Source of the DNA: Candidatus Mailhella excrementigallinarum | GTDB taxonomy: Bacteria > Desulfobacterota > Desulfovibrionia > Desulfovibrionales > Desulfovibrionaceae | Length of the DNA stretch: 64,000 nucleotides | Assembly: GCA_944324075.1 (NCBI GenBank) | Contig: CALUUZ010000007.1 | Span: 82,714 to 146,713, forward strand | Direction: 5' to 3' | Shown: in pieces, positions 36,627 through 46,166 of the stretch | How positions within the stretch are numbered: position 1 is the stretch's first letter | How the letters are laid out: each line of letters begins with the position of its first letter | Translations under genes and position numbers: made by a program | The notes under the pieces: model-generated | Databases searched by the model: none | Told to the model about the DNA's origin: nothing | What the model saw: only the letters and a program-made list of their open reading frames with translations

Positions 36627-37589
36627 ATGGGGCTTTCCGTCATCCACCCGCGGATACTCTCCGTTTCCCGGGCTACAGATATCCCGGCTTTCTATTCGGA
36701 CTGGTTCATGAAAAGACTGCGCCAAGGCTGGTGCTTATGGAAAAATCCCTTTAACCCAACCCAAATACAGAAAGTCGTGTTTACACACTGTCGTGCAGTG
36801 GTTTTCTGGAGCAAAAATCCCGCGCCTCTCTTCCCCTTCCTGCGTGAGATGGATGAACGGGGATTGAGCTATTATTTCCAGTTCACACTCAATGATTATG
36901 AAGAAGAAGGACTTGAGCCATGTCTTCCTCCACTGATAAAACGCATTGACATCTTTCAACGCCTTTCCGAACAGATCGGCCCACATCGAGTCATCTGGCG
37001 CTTTGATCCTCTGATTGTGGGGAAAAAATTATCTGTTTCCTCCATTCTGGAAAAGATAGGGCGTTTGGGTACTGCACTCTCCGCATATACCGAACGACTT
37101 ATTTTCAGTTTCCTTGATCCCTATAAGAAAGCCATGAATAAACTGCATGCCATTGATCCATCTTTCAGGCCCCCCACAAATGAAGAGGAAACAGCGCTGG
37201 CAGAAGGCATTGCGCGGCTGAACTCGTTCTGGCCCCACTCTCTCAGCCTGGCGACATGCGCCGAAACAGCAGACTTTGAAAAGCTGGGCATCCAGCATGC
37301 CGCATGTATTGATCCTTCGCTGCTGCTGCGAATTAATCCGGAAGACTCCGATCTTGCAAAACTTTATGCAGGCACTCGCCAGTGTCATTTTCCAGGAGCA
37401 TTTTCTGCAACAAGACTATATATAAAAGATTCAGGACAGCGCAAACTATGCAATTGTGCACCAAGCAAGGATATTGGTGCTTATGGAACCTGTCCGCACA
37501 TGTGTACATACTGTTACGCCAATACATCTTCTGCGCGGACTCTTCGGTTCTTTACTGCACATGACTCTGACTCATCCTTGCTTATCTAG
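36627..37589 (+). CDS. DUF1848 iron-sulfur protein
   Basis: A 320-residue DUF1848 protein. It starts SVSRATDIPAFYSDWFMKRL, has VVFWSKNPAPL and YYFQFTLNDYEEEGLEP in the middle, and ends with the family's cysteine motif: CNCAPSKDIGAYGTCPHMCT followed by YCYAN. The TIM-barrel-like core and CxxxCxxCYAN pattern recall radical SAM enzymes, so an Fe-S cluster is likely. The reaction is unknown. It begins 24 bases after the tRNA terminator and is followed by an AT-rich gap, so it probably forms its own unit. Confidence 0.8.
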   Translation: MGLSVIHPRILSVSRATDIPAFYSDWFMKRLRQGWCLWKNPFNPTQIQKVVFTHCRAVVFWSKNPAPLFPFLREMDERGLSYYFQFTLNDYEEEGLEPCLPPLIKRIDIFQRLSEQIGPHRVIWRFDPLIVGKKLSVSSILEKIGRLGTALSAYTERLIFSFLDPYKKAMNKLHAIDPSFRPPTNEEETALAEGIARLNSFWPHSLSLATCAETADFEKLGIQHAACIDPSLLLRINPEDSDLAKLYAGTRQCHFPGAFSATRLYIKDSGQRKLCNCAPSKDIGAYGTCPHMCTYCYANTSSARTLRFFTAHDSDSSLLI

Positions 37590-37865
37590 CAGCAATAATT
37601 TGAAATACAGCAAATATTTTACAAATTTGTCTCTTTTTTCTTTATCTCATGTATTTTTATATCTTGATATAACATATTCACATGGTTTCTTCGTTATATG
37701 AATTTATCAGTTGTTTAACATTAATTTTGGGAAAGTATACATTTTTTTCTGGCGTTTTGCGAATTACCTTGTTAAATTTTCGCTGTTCCCGCATTGATAC
37801 GCAGGCCGGCACGCGGGGACATGTGCCGGCTTCATATCCGGGTCTTCCCGGGAAGGTTAGACAAT
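37590..37865. other. AT-rich gap
   Basis: Bases 37590-37790 are clearly richer in A and T than the surroundings (runs such as TTTACAAATTTGTC and TTTTTATATCTTGAT). I see no gene in it; it may hold promoters for the nitronate monooxygenase-like gene or be a remnant of foreign DNA next to the tRNAs. Confidence 0.4.
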
Positions 37866-38972
37866 ATGTCGTTTCCCACTCTGAACATCGGTGATCTCTG
37901 CGCCAAAATGCCCATCATCCAGGGCGGTATGGGCGTAGGTATTTCGCTTTCCCGTCTTGCCTCCGCCGTAGCAAAGGAAGGTGGCATCGGCGTTATTGCC
38001 GGTGCCATGATCGGCATGAAAGAACCTGATATAGCGCAAAATCCCATTGAGGCCAACAAGCGCGCCCTGTCCGCCGAGCTGCGCAAGGCCCGCGCGGCTA
38101 CCGACGGAATTATCGGCGTCAATATCATGGTGGCGCTGACAACGTTTACGGAACTCGCGCGTACCGCCATAGAGGAAAAGGCGGATATCATTTTTTCCGG
38201 AGCGGGCCTGCCCATGGATCTGCCCAAAATTCTGCACGATGCCTGTGAAGAGAAAAAGGAGCAGTTCAGAACCAAACTTGTCCCTATTGTTTCTTCAGCT
38301 CGTGCGGCAACCATTATTGCCCGCAAATGGCTGCAGAAATACGGCTATCTGCCGGACGCCTTTGTAGTGGAAGGCCCCAAAGCGGGTGGGCATCTCGGCT
38401 TTGCGCCGGAAAATCTGACGGATCCGAACTTCAGCCTTGAAGGACTGATTCCGGAAGTGGTGGAAGCTGTCAAGCCTCTTGAAGATAAAAAGGGAGGGGC
38501 CATTCCCGTCATTGCCGCGGGCGGCGTGTACAGCGGAGAAGATATTGCCCAATTCATGGATCTGGGAGCTTCAGGCGTTCAGATGGGGACCCGTTTTGTG
38601 GCCACCTACGAATGTGATGCCGATGAGCGCTTCAAGGAAGCCTATGTTCAGGCAAAAGCCGAAGATGTCACCATTATAAGAAGTCCGGTCGGTATGCCGG
38701 GCCGGGCGCTGCTCAACAGTTTTATCGAGGCTGCGCGGGAAGGCGCAAAAAAGCCATTTAAATGCGTTTTCCATTGCGTGAAAACCTGCGAACAGGAAAA
38801 AACACCGTACTGCATTGCCGCCGCGCTGATCAACGCCATGAAAGGCAATCTCGAACGGGGTTTTGCTTTCTGCGGAGCGAATGTTGCCAGAGTGGACGCC
38901 ATTCGCTCCGTGCATGACCTGATGCAAAGCCTGCAGCAGGAATATGAGAAACGTATTGCTCTGAAGGCTTGA
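37866..38972 (+). CDS. Nitronate monooxygenase/FabK-like flavin enzyme
   Basis: A 368-residue FMN-dependent TIM-barrel enzyme of the 2-nitropropane dioxygenase/NMO group. It shows MPIIQGGMGVGISLSRLASA, the FMN-phosphate region VEGPKAGGHLGFAPENL, VIAAGGVYSGEDIAQFMDLG and GASGVQMGTRFVATYE. The group includes nitronate monooxygenases and FabK enoyl-ACP reductases; this longer form, with a C-terminal cysteine-rich part (CVFHCVKTCEQEKTPYC), is common in anaerobes and its substrate is not fixed. The start at 37866 follows AAGG and agrees with the family N-terminus. Confidence 0.85.
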   Translation: MSFPTLNIGDLCAKMPIIQGGMGVGISLSRLASAVAKEGGIGVIAGAMIGMKEPDIAQNPIEANKRALSAELRKARAATDGIIGVNIMVALTTFTELARTAIEEKADIIFSGAGLPMDLPKILHDACEEKKEQFRTKLVPIVSSARAATIIARKWLQKYGYLPDAFVVEGPKAGGHLGFAPENLTDPNFSLEGLIPEVVEAVKPLEDKKGGAIPVIAAGGVYSGEDIAQFMDLGASGVQMGTRFVATYECDADERFKEAYVQAKAEDVTIIRSPVGMPGRALLNSFIEAAREGAKKPFKCVFHCVKTCEQEKTPYCIAAALINAMKGNLERGFAFCGANVARVDAIRSVHDLMQSLQQEYEKRIALKA

Positions 38973-38982
38973 CACGGTAAAT

Positions 38983-39021
38983 GAAAAAGGCCCCTGTTCC
39001 ACACGGACAAGGGCCTTTTTC
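38983..39021. terminator. Bidirectional terminator
   Basis: GAAAAAGGCCC/GGGCCTTTTTC arms enclose a CTTGTCC-type inner stem. It lies between the convergent NMO-like and methyltransferase genes and can end both. Confidence 0.85.
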
Positions 39022-39039
39022 ATGGAGCATGTATTGACT

Positions 39040-39798
39040 TTATGCTCCACTTGTCTTTATCGCCTTGATTCGGATACGCACATAATCGGCAAGCCATCGT
39101 CCCTCTCGGTATCGAGTTTCCCTGATACGCTCCGCGGCTTCATGGATGATCTCATTTTTTAAATCCTCCCGCATGTCTTCAAATGCCCTGACAATGAACA
39201 TGCGTATCCAGTCCTCCATCCCATGCGCCCCCTTCAGTTCCGTGGGACGCTCAAAAAGAGCAGCCATAGTCACGAGCAGACCATGCGCTTCCAGTCGGGG
39301 AGCATATTCGCCGATAGTCGGAAAATAAAATGTGCGCGGATAGCACAATCCGCGCACTGCAAAGGATTTCTCCAGAGAGGCGTGCACACTTTCCACACAT
39401 CCCCTGCCGCCAAACTCGCATACCAGCTGCCCATTGGGCCTGAGTGCCAATGCAATGCGCTCCAGCAGGGCATCCTGATCATCAATCCAGTGGAATACCG
39501 CATTTGAAAATACGGCATCCACCGGCTCCGGCAGGGAAAAATCGGTTGCGTCACCGTGCATGAAACAAAGATCGGGATAGGTTCTTGCCGCTATCTCCAA
39601 CATTTCCGAAGAATCATCAAGGCCAATAACGCGATACCCCATATCGGCAAGCCTGCGGGTCAGCACGCCGTTACCGCATCCAAGATCCAGTACTGAGGCG
39701 CCGGGCGGAATATCCAGAAGATTCAGTACACTTTCACCATATTGTGGCACGAATTGAAAATTCCGCCCGTATTCTGCCGCATCCCATGTAATATTCAT
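39040..39798 (-). CDS. Class I SAM-dependent methyltransferase (trans-aconitate methyltransferase-like)
   Basis: About 252 residues with SAM motif I VLDLGCGNGVLTRRLADMGY, an acidic motif II (VIGLDDSSEMLEIA), and DAVFSNAVFHWIDDQDALL. The pattern is that of the Tam/UbiE-like small-molecule methyltransferases; the substrate is unknown. The second ATG (39798, ITWDAAEYG) fits the family N-terminus and has GGAAGCAAGG upstream, whereas the ATG at 39825 has no site. Confidence 0.8.
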   Translation of the reverse strand: MNITWDAAEYGRNFQFVPQYGESVLNLLDIPPGASVLDLGCGNGVLTRRLADMGYRVIGLDDSSEMLEIAARTYPDLCFMHGDATDFSLPEPVDAVFSNAVFHWIDDQDALLERIALALRPNGQLVCEFGGRGCVESVHASLEKSFAVRGLCYPRTFYFPTIGEYAPRLEAHGLLVTMAALFERPTELKGAHGMEDWIRMFIVRAFEDMREDLKNEIIHEAAERIRETRYREGRWLADYVRIRIKAIKTSGA

Positions 39799-39914
39799 CT
39801 TGCCTTGCTTCCGAACGCTGTTCATTTACCCATGATTCTGAATATCTCAACTGCATGCCCTGATGCTCATCCAGCCTTTCCCATGAAATGAACAGCAAGG
39901 CGCAGCAGGGATTC

Positions 39915-41156
39915 TCAGACTTTCTTTTTACCCGGCAAAAGAAGGTTCAGCAGCACACCGGTAACAGCAGCCAGCCCTATGCCACCCAGACGGAATGATC
40001 CGATACTGAAGGTCATGCCTCCCACGCCGAAAATGATGATCAGCGCCACCACGGCAAGATTACGCGGCTCCATGAGATCCTGACCGGCCTGGACAAGGGT
40101 ATTCAGCCCCACCACCATGATGGCGCCGAAAAGCAGAATCATGATTCCCCCCATCACGGGAGAAGGGATGGATTGCAAGAAGGCGCCCAGTTTGTTGACG
40201 CAGGAAAGCGCAATGGCACAGAAGGCCGCCCATGTCATGACCGCAGGATTGAATGCCCGCGTCAGAGCAACGGCTCCCGTCACTTCCGAATAGGTGGTAT
40301 TCGGCGGCCCTCCTACAAAACTGGCAGCCATGGTTGCCAGTCCATCTCCCAGCATGGTACTTTTGATGCCGGGATCTTTGAGAAAATCCTTTCCTGTCAC
40401 GGAACTGATAGCAATGATATCCCCGAAATGCTCGATAGCGGGAGCAAGCGTCACGGGAATGATGAACAGTATGGCTTCCCAACGGAATTCCGGAAAAACA
40501 AAGGATGGCAGCCTGAACCAGGCAGCATCGGCCACTCTTGTGAAATCATGAACTCCCATGAACACTGAAACGGCATATCCTGCAGCGATACCGCTGAGAA
40601 TGGGCACCAGACGCATGAAACCGCGCCCCAGCAAGGATACAAGCACAGTCACGGCCAGAGAGGTCATGGAAATAATCAATGCGACATTTTCCGCAAACAG
40701 CACGCCGGAACCGTCCGATGTTTTTCCCAGAGCCATGTTGACTCCCACTGGCGCAAGGACAAGCCCGATCACAATGATCACCGGTCCGGTGACAACAGGA
40801 GGAAGCAGGCGCAGGATAATCCCTGTTCCGCGGAAACGGATGACCATGCTGAAAACGATATAGACACCCCCTGCAGCTACCATCCCTCCCATTGTTGCGG
40901 GGAGTCCCCATGTTTGAATTCCATAGATTATGGGGGCAATGAACGCAAAAGAGGATGCAAGGAAAACCGGAACCCTGCCGCGTGTGCACATCTGAAAAAT
41001 CAGCGTACCCACACCCGCTGTAAACAGCGCAACATTGCTGTCCAGCCCGGTGAGCAGAGGCACAAGCACCAGAGAACCGAAGGCGACAAACAGCATCTGT
41101 GCGCCGAGAAACCAGTCCCTGAGCCGGAAACGATAGATGACATCATTGTCGGACAT
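39915..41156 (-). CDS. uraA: Uracil/xanthine permease (NCS2 family)
   Basis: A 413-residue membrane protein with about 12-14 hydrophobic segments. NCS2 motifs are present: AIEHFGDIIAISSVTGKDFL and GDGLATMAASFVGGPPNTTY, with the substrate-contact glutamate in AIEHFGD. It imports uracil by proton symport. The start at 41156 follows GAGGATA; the open frame continues for 43 codons upstream without a site. It lies 204 bp downstream of upp on the same strand, a typical uracil salvage pair. Confidence 0.9.
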   Translation of the reverse strand: MSDNDVIYRFRLRDWFLGAQMLFVAFGSLVLVPLLTGLDSNVALFTAGVGTLIFQMCTRGRVPVFLASSFAFIAPIIYGIQTWGLPATMGGMVAAGGVYIVFSMVIRFRGTGIILRLLPPVVTGPVIIVIGLVLAPVGVNMALGKTSDGSGVLFAENVALIISMTSLAVTVLVSLLGRGFMRLVPILSGIAAGYAVSVFMGVHDFTRVADAAWFRLPSFVFPEFRWEAILFIIPVTLAPAIEHFGDIIAISSVTGKDFLKDPGIKSTMLGDGLATMAASFVGGPPNTTYSEVTGAVALTRAFNPAVMTWAAFCAIALSCVNKLGAFLQSIPSPVMGGIMILLFGAIMVVGLNTLVQAGQDLMEPRNLAVVALIIIFGVGGMTFSIGSFRLGGIGLAAVTGVLLNLLLPGKKKV

Positions 41157-41360
41157 GAAGCATATCCTCTTGGAAATGTTTTTATGTCCAAGCATTTTCA
41201 CATTGAAAATACTCGCGGAATCAACCACAGGAAACTCCGGCTTCAGGTGGTAAGCCTGTGAACCAGACACACAGGAACCTGACATCAGACCCCTTCCGCA
41301 CTCCGCGCCGGGATGTACGGGAAGAATGTTCAGAATGACCAGGCTTCTCTCCTGCGGGAA

Positions 41361-41987
41361 CTATTTTGTGCCAAAAATTCTGTCTCCGGCATCCCCCAGG
41401 CCAGGGATGATATAGCCCTTTTCATTCAGATGCGAATCAAGCGACGCCGTATAGATTTCCACATCGGGGTATGCATCGAGCACACGCTTCACGCCTTCAG
41501 GTGCGCATACCAGAGTCAGGGCGCGAATGCAGGGACACTTCTGCCGTTTCAGTAAATCAATGGTTGCAACCATTGAGCCGCCTGTAGCCAGCATGGGATC
41601 AAGAATCAGGGCAATGCGCTTGTCCATGGACTTTGCCAGCTTGACGTAATACTCCACGGGTTCCAGTGTTTCCTCGTTGCGATACAGGCCGACCACGCTG
41701 ATCTTGGCTCCGGGCACCATATCAAGTACACCGTCCATGAGGCCCAGCCCGGCGCGCAGTATGGGGACAATGGTCACTTTTTTGCCGGAAATGTAATCCA
41801 CATTGACCGGGCCGGCCCAGCCCTGCACACTCTTGGTTTCCGTCTGAAGTTCCCGTGTCGCCTCATAGGTGAGAAGGCGCCCTATTTCCTTGGCTACCAT
41901 CCGGAACTCGCTGGTGGAAGTGCTTTCGCGCCGCAAAAGGCCGAGTTTGTGCCGAACCAGAGGATGATCAACCACGTGCAGTGCCAT
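41361..41987 (-). CDS. upp: Uracil phosphoribosyltransferase
   Basis: Converts uracil and PRPP to UMP. The 208-residue protein has the normal length, with [18 protein letters not shown], the PRPP loop [14 protein letters not shown] and the uracil-binding C-terminus [22 protein letters not shown]-type sequence precedes the ATG. It is followed by uraA. Confidence 0.96.
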   Translation of the reverse strand: MALHVVDHPLVRHKLGLLRRESTSTSEFRMVAKEIGRLLTYEATRELQTETKSVQGWAGPVNVDYISGKKVTIVPILRAGLGLMDGVLDMVPGAKISVVGLYRNEETLEPVEYYVKLAKSMDKRIALILDPMLATGGSMVATIDLLKRQKCPCIRALTLVCAPEGVKRVLDAYPDVEIYTASLDSHLNEKGYIIPGLGDAGDRIFGTK

Positions 41988-42205
41988 ATGTTTCTCCTTT
42001 TTGTCTGCGGCGAACCCGATATTCTGAAAATCGGTTCAACCTATTCTTGCGCTCCGTCCCTGTCAATGCGGCCAGGGCGGAAACGCTTACCATTCCGGAT
42101 AACGACGCAATGACACTTGCCCTGCATGACAAAAACAATTAATATGACGAGCTGATTGTCATGCCGCCTCCGCGCGGCTTTTTCCCGGAAACTCCAACAG
42201 GCCCT

Positions 42206-42231
42206 TAAGTTTTCAGTACAAAATTCGATAT
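42206..42231 (+). promoter_or_regulatory. Possible sigma-28-type promoter for cheV
   Basis: TAAG (42206-42209), a 14-base spacer and TTCGATAT (42224-42231) resemble the flagellar sigma-28 pattern TAAA-N15-GCCGATAA. Apart from this and a CCGAT/ATCGG hairpin near 42016, the 319-bp gap 41988-42306 holds nothing that I can name. Confidence 0.35.
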
Positions 42232-42306
42232 ATTTCACTGGCGCACACATTTCCGGAAAGTTCCGGTTCGGCTGTTCCATTGTGCAAGATGAGGGAGAAA
42301 GATTGC

Positions 42307-43251
42307 ATGTCCCAGTCAAAAATTCTGCTTGAAGTCGGCACCAATGAGCTGGAGATTGTTGAATTCTTCATCAATGAGCGGGACGGCTACCGTGGATATT
42401 ACGGAATAAATGTATCCAAGGTTGTTGAAATCATCCGTACTCAGCCGGTTACGGCTATGCCCCAGATGCGCCACCCTTCCGTGCTGGGAGCATTCCCCTA
42501 CCGCGGCGGTCGCATTGTGCCCCTGATTGATGTATGCAAGTATCTTGACAAGGGCAGCATCGGAGACGAGTCAAAAATCATTATTACCGAGTTCAACAAT
42601 GTTCAGACCGCCTTTCTCGTTTCCGGCGTCACCCGTATCCATCGCATCAGCTGGAAGCAGGTTGAAGCGCCCAGCCGCTTCCTCATGGAGATGAGCCGTG
42701 GTTCCATTACCGGCATGGTGCGTCTGGAAGATCGCGTAGTCTTTGTACTCGACATGGAAGCCATTGTCGCCACGCTGCATCCTGCGCTTTCTATCCGTAT
42801 GGATGAAAAGGATGAGGAAGCGCCCCTCCCGCCCCGGAAATTCCATATTATCCATGCCGACGACTCAAACAGCATCCGGCGTCTGGTCTACAGCAAGCTT
42901 GAAAAGGAAGGGCGCTTCGATGTGACCCAGGTTACAGACGGCGAGGAAGCATGGAATCTCATGCAGAAATACAAACAGGAAGCCGAGGAAACGAAAAAGA
43001 GCGTCACCGATTTCGTGCAGGGGATTATCAGCGATATCGAGATGCCCAATATGGACGGTCTTACCCTGTGCCGCCGTCTTAAAGAGGATCCCGTCCTGCG
43101 CGCCGTTCCCATTGCCATGTTCTCCTCTCTCATTTCTCCCTCGCTGGCGCGCAAGTGTGAAAATGTAGGAGCGGATGCCCAGTTTGCAAAACCAGACCTG
43201 CAGGCCATCAGCGACAAGATGTACGATCTCATCCAGAGCTCCCGAGCCTGA
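42307..43251 (+). CDS. cheV: Chemotaxis coupling protein CheV
   Basis: A 314-residue two-domain protein: a CheW-like coupling domain (ELEIVEFFINERDGYRGYYG, VNVSKVVEIIRTQPV-like, GAFPYRGGRIVPLIDVCKYL) and a C-terminal receiver with the acidic pair in IIHADDSNSIRR, the phospho-acceptor Asp in ISDIEMPNMDG, and AKPDLQ as the Lys-Pro region. CheV couples chemoreceptors to CheA and adapts by phosphorylation. The start at 42307 follows GAGGGAGA. No other chemotaxis gene is adjacent. Confidence 0.9.
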   Translation: MSQSKILLEVGTNELEIVEFFINERDGYRGYYGINVSKVVEIIRTQPVTAMPQMRHPSVLGAFPYRGGRIVPLIDVCKYLDKGSIGDESKIIITEFNNVQTAFLVSGVTRIHRISWKQVEAPSRFLMEMSRGSITGMVRLEDRVVFVLDMEAIVATLHPALSIRMDEKDEEAPLPPRKFHIIHADDSNSIRRLVYSKLEKEGRFDVTQVTDGEEAWNLMQKYKQEAEETKKSVTDFVQGIISDIEMPNMDGLTLCRRLKEDPVLRAVPIAMFSSLISPSLARKCENVGADAQFAKPDLQAISDKMYDLIQSSRA

Positions 43252-43290
43252 AGGCATGCATGTATACTTTTAAAGTATAAAACTTTTATT

Positions 43291-44121
43291 ATGGCGCAGA
43301 CTCTGCTGAAAGATACAAGTGTCGGCATTATTGCCGGAGGGGGACAATTTCCCCGTCTCATCGCGCAGGAAGCCCGTCGGGCAGGGCTTTCAGTAGTGGT
43401 TTGCGGCTTTTACGGACACACGGATCCCGGTTTGGAAGAACTGGCTGACGCATTTCAGCTTTTGCATCTGGGCCAGTTGAACAGGTTGCTGGCCTGGTTT
43501 CATGACCATAACGTGCGCCGCCTGTGCATGGCCGGAACCATCAACAAACCGAAGGCTCTGGATTTCCGCCCGGACTTCCGCGCCGCCAGAGTCATTTTTT
43601 CCCTGCGGGACAAGGGTGATGATTCGTTGCTGCGTGCTGTGCTGGGCGAATTGGAAAAAGATGGATTCAGTGTGCTGTCTGCCGCGGATCTTGTCCCGGC
43701 TCTGCGTTGTCCGCATGGCACGCTGACACGACGGGAACCCGCCCCCGAAGACTGGGAAAATATCCGTTATGGATGGCCCATAGTCTCCGAGATGGGACGG
43801 CTGGATATCGGACAGTGCATAGTGGTCAGACAGAATATGGTCGTTGCGGTAGAGTGTCTGGAAGGTACGGATGCCACGCTCCGGCGCGGGGCGGAGCTTG
43901 GCGGCCGGGGTTGCATTGCCCTCAAGATGGTGAAGCCGGGACAGGATGAAAGGGTGGATCTCCCCTCCATCGGACTGACCACCATGCGAAACCTCATTGA
44001 GTACGGCTATAACGCTCTGGCGGTGGAAGCCGGCAGGACACTCTTCTTTGACCGTGCGGAAAGCCTGGCTCTGGCGGACGAGCATAAACTCGCCGTCGTG
44101 GCCCTGCCCCGAAGCTCATGA
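43291..44121 (+). CDS. lpxI: UDP-2,3-diacylglucosamine diphosphatase LpxI
   Basis: LpxI cleaves UDP-2,3-diacylglucosamine to lipid X and UMP in lipid A synthesis; it replaces LpxH in many alpha- and deltaproteobacteria. The 276-residue protein shows VGIIAGGGQFPRLIAQEARR, AGTINKPKALDFRPD, DLVPALRCPHGTLTRREP and GGRGCIALKMVKPGQDERVD. No clear ribosome site precedes the ATG. Its last six bases overlap the tail of the convergent DUF3089 gene. No other lpx gene is adjacent. Confidence 0.92.
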   Translation: MAQTLLKDTSVGIIAGGGQFPRLIAQEARRAGLSVVVCGFYGHTDPGLEELADAFQLLHLGQLNRLLAWFHDHNVRRLCMAGTINKPKALDFRPDFRAARVIFSLRDKGDDSLLRAVLGELEKDGFSVLSAADLVPALRCPHGTLTRREPAPEDWENIRYGWPIVSEMGRLDIGQCIVVRQNMVVAVECLEGTDATLRRGAELGGRGCIALKMVKPGQDERVDLPSIGLTTMRNLIEYGYNALAVEAGRTLFFDRAESLALADEHKLAVVALPRSS

Positions 44122-45108
44122 AGATTCTTTCGCGCGAACCTTCCGGATAGTTTCAGTCCTCCGGGCCACAAAGCTGTGAACCCTCCGGACAGCGTTCTCT
44201 TCCAGGTTACGGTAAAAAAGTGTGATATTCAGGCAGTGCAGGTCTCCCGGAGGGAAAAAGGCTCTGATCCCGGAATAATGCCGCAAAGAATCCAGCTCCG
44301 GTGCGCCGGCGACAAGCGCGCCAAGCAAGGGATCAATCCACGCGTCCGTAAAATGCGGGATATCGTGGCATGTCCTGCCATCAACATCGAACTTCGCCAT
44401 TCCCAGATGCAGTTCGCGCGGAGCGTAGTCCTGTGTGTTTGTCCAGTTCAGCGGATTAACGCACAAGGCGCCCGGACGCAGGGTAAGCGCCTTTTTTCCG
44501 CTGCGGGAAAGTGTATTATAGGTAATGATAACCCCCGTATCGTCTTGCCGTGAGGCCAGACGCATGTTGGGATGCATTGCAAGATCGCTCTCCGTTACGG
44601 TAAGACCGGGAAGATACGCGGCAACCAGACATCGGTAGATATCCCGGTTTCCGAACATATTCTTCAACAGATGCAGCAGGATAGCTGCTCCCTGACTCTG
44701 CCCGGCAAGCAGCAGAGGACGCCCCCTGTTCCAATGCTCCAGATAGTGAAGGAATGCCCGCTCTGCGTCCTGAAGAGGCACCGTGAAAGCTTTTCTCCGC
44801 TCCTTTTCGGGCAGAAAATGCGTTTCCATGCTGAGCTGGCGTACATGAGGCATGAAAATATGCCCTGCTCTGGCAAAGGCGGAAGCCTGCGTCCGCAGAT
44901 CCCGGACAGCCAGTGCGCGGAGCGCCGGTTTAAACGGGTCAAAAAAGCCTGCCTCCGAACCATGCTGCAGGGTTCCCGGCAGATAGAAGACATCAGCCGG
45001 GAGGGATGGCATGTTTTCCTGACAGCCTCCGGTACGGACATGCGCGGGCAGAGCAGCCCACATATCCCTGTCCGCATAATCCGGTGCGGAAGGACAGGAC
45101 AGCATCAC
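44116..45108 (-). CDS. DUF3089 alpha/beta-hydrolase-like protein
   Basis: About 330 residues of the DUF3089 family: ADVFYLPGTLQ near the start, SAFARAGHIFMPHVRQLS, the nucleophile elbow RPLLLAGQSQGAAILLHLLK (serine in GQSQG), and a catalytic-Asp/His C-terminal region. A lipase/esterase-like activity is likely; the substrate is not known. The first codon is a GTG overlapping the XdhC stop (TAGTG), with ATG next; AAGGGG lies upstream. It is the last gene of the overlapping group that starts with the methyltransferase at 50 kb, an unexpected partner for cofactor maturation. Confidence 0.8.
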   Translation of the reverse strand: MMLSCPSAPDYADRDMWAALPAHVRTGGCQENMPSLPADVFYLPGTLQHGSEAGFFDPFKPALRALAVRDLRTQASAFARAGHIFMPHVRQLSMETHFLPEKERRKAFTVPLQDAERAFLHYLEHWNRGRPLLLAGQSQGAAILLHLLKNMFGNRDIYRCLVAAYLPGLTVTESDLAMHPNMRLASRQDDTGVIITYNTLSRSGKKALTLRPGALCVNPLNWTNTQDYAPRELHLGMAKFDVDGRTCHDIPHFTDAWIDPLLGALVAGAPELDSLRHYSGIRAFFPPGDLHCLNITLFYRNLEENAVRRVHSFVARRTETIRKVRAKESS

Positions 45109-46166
45109 TACTTTCCCCTTTTCTCCCGGTCTTCACTCTGGCTGCGGCGCACAATACATTCCGCCACAATGCTTACCGCGATCTCCCCAGGAGTTTCCGC
45201 GCCTATGGGCAGCCCCACGGGGCAGTGCACGCGGGACAGCTCGGCGTCCGAGGCCCCTTTGCAGCGCAGGGCGGCATATATCTCTTCCCGCTTGCGCCTG
45301 CTGCCGATCATTCCGACATACCCCGCCACATGCCCGGCACGCCCGGCTTCCAGAACCTGTTCAAGAACAAGAGCATCGTGGACATGCCCTCGCGTGAGAA
45401 TCACCACATATGACTTGCCGTCCAGTTTCATTCCCCTGAAGCAGTCTGTAAAGCCCGGTACGCAGCGGCAGCATGAGGCTCCGGGGAATCGATCAGATCC
45501 GGAAAATTCCTCACGATCATCCAGCACCGTTACCTCGAAGCCCGCTCCGCCCGCCACCGGCACGACGGCCTGCGCCACATGACCACCGCCGCACAGGATC
45601 ATGCGCGGCGGCACCAGCCAGGGTTCAGCAAACCAGCAGACATCATTTCGTTTTACGATCAGCGCCCCCAAAGCGCCGCGCGCTGCGCGCCGGCACTCCT
45701 CTGCAACGGGAAAAGCCGGCTCCCCCTTCTCTCCGTGCATATCCAAAACAACGCGCAGGCCTGGATGCGCACCGTCCAGAGCCGTGATGAGCAGCATATC
45801 CGTCCCATTTTGCAATTTTTCAAGTAAACCTTTAAAGATTTCAAAATCGCCGGTTTGTGCCGCCTCAACAAAAACCCTGAGTCTGCCTCCGCAAATCATG
45901 TCTGCTCCGGCTGCAAGCTCACCGGAAAGATCGAAATCCATCAGTTCCGGTTTTCCGCTTTCCAGCACAAGCGGCGCGGCTTCCAGCGCGGCCGCCTCCA
46001 GAAGACCTCCGCCGACGCTGCCCGCCACCAGCGAGCCTCTCCTGTCCACCAGCATTTTGGAACCAGCCGTGCGCGGCGTGGAACCTTCATGGGAGACGAT
46101 GGTCACGACAGCAAGAGCTTCTCCCCTGCTCAGATATTCAACAAGTATTTCCAGCAGATCACGCAC
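45108..46166 (-). CDS. XdhC/CoxI family protein (molybdenum cofactor insertion)
   Basis: A 352-residue XdhC-type protein: the N-terminal half with VVTIVSHEGSTPRTAGSKML and VGGGLLEAAAL, and the C-terminal Rossmann part with MILCGGGHVAQAVVPVA, VVILTRGHVHDALVLEQVLE, GMIGSRRKREEIY and HCPVGLPIGAETPGEIAVSI. XdhC binds and helps sulfurate and insert the molybdenum cofactor into xanthine-oxidase-family enzymes; the natural client here is the aldehyde oxidoreductase at 54.5-57.2 kb. The GTG at 46166 behind AAGGAGG is taken as start, overlapping the CoA-ligase-like gene by eight bases. Confidence 0.88.
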   Translation of the reverse strand: MRDLLEILVEYLSRGEALAVVTIVSHEGSTPRTAGSKMLVDRRGSLVAGSVGGGLLEAAALEAAPLVLESGKPELMDFDLSGELAAGADMICGGRLRVFVEAAQTGDFEIFKGLLEKLQNGTDMLLITALDGAHPGLRVVLDMHGEKGEPAFPVAEECRRAARGALGALIVKRNDVCWFAEPWLVPPRMILCGGGHVAQAVVPVAGGAGFEVTVLDDREEFSGSDRFPGASCCRCVPGFTDCFRGMKLDGKSYVVILTRGHVHDALVLEQVLEAGRAGHVAGYVGMIGSRRKREEIYAALRCKGASDAELSRVHCPVGLPIGAETPGEIAVSIVAECIVRRSQSEDREKRGK

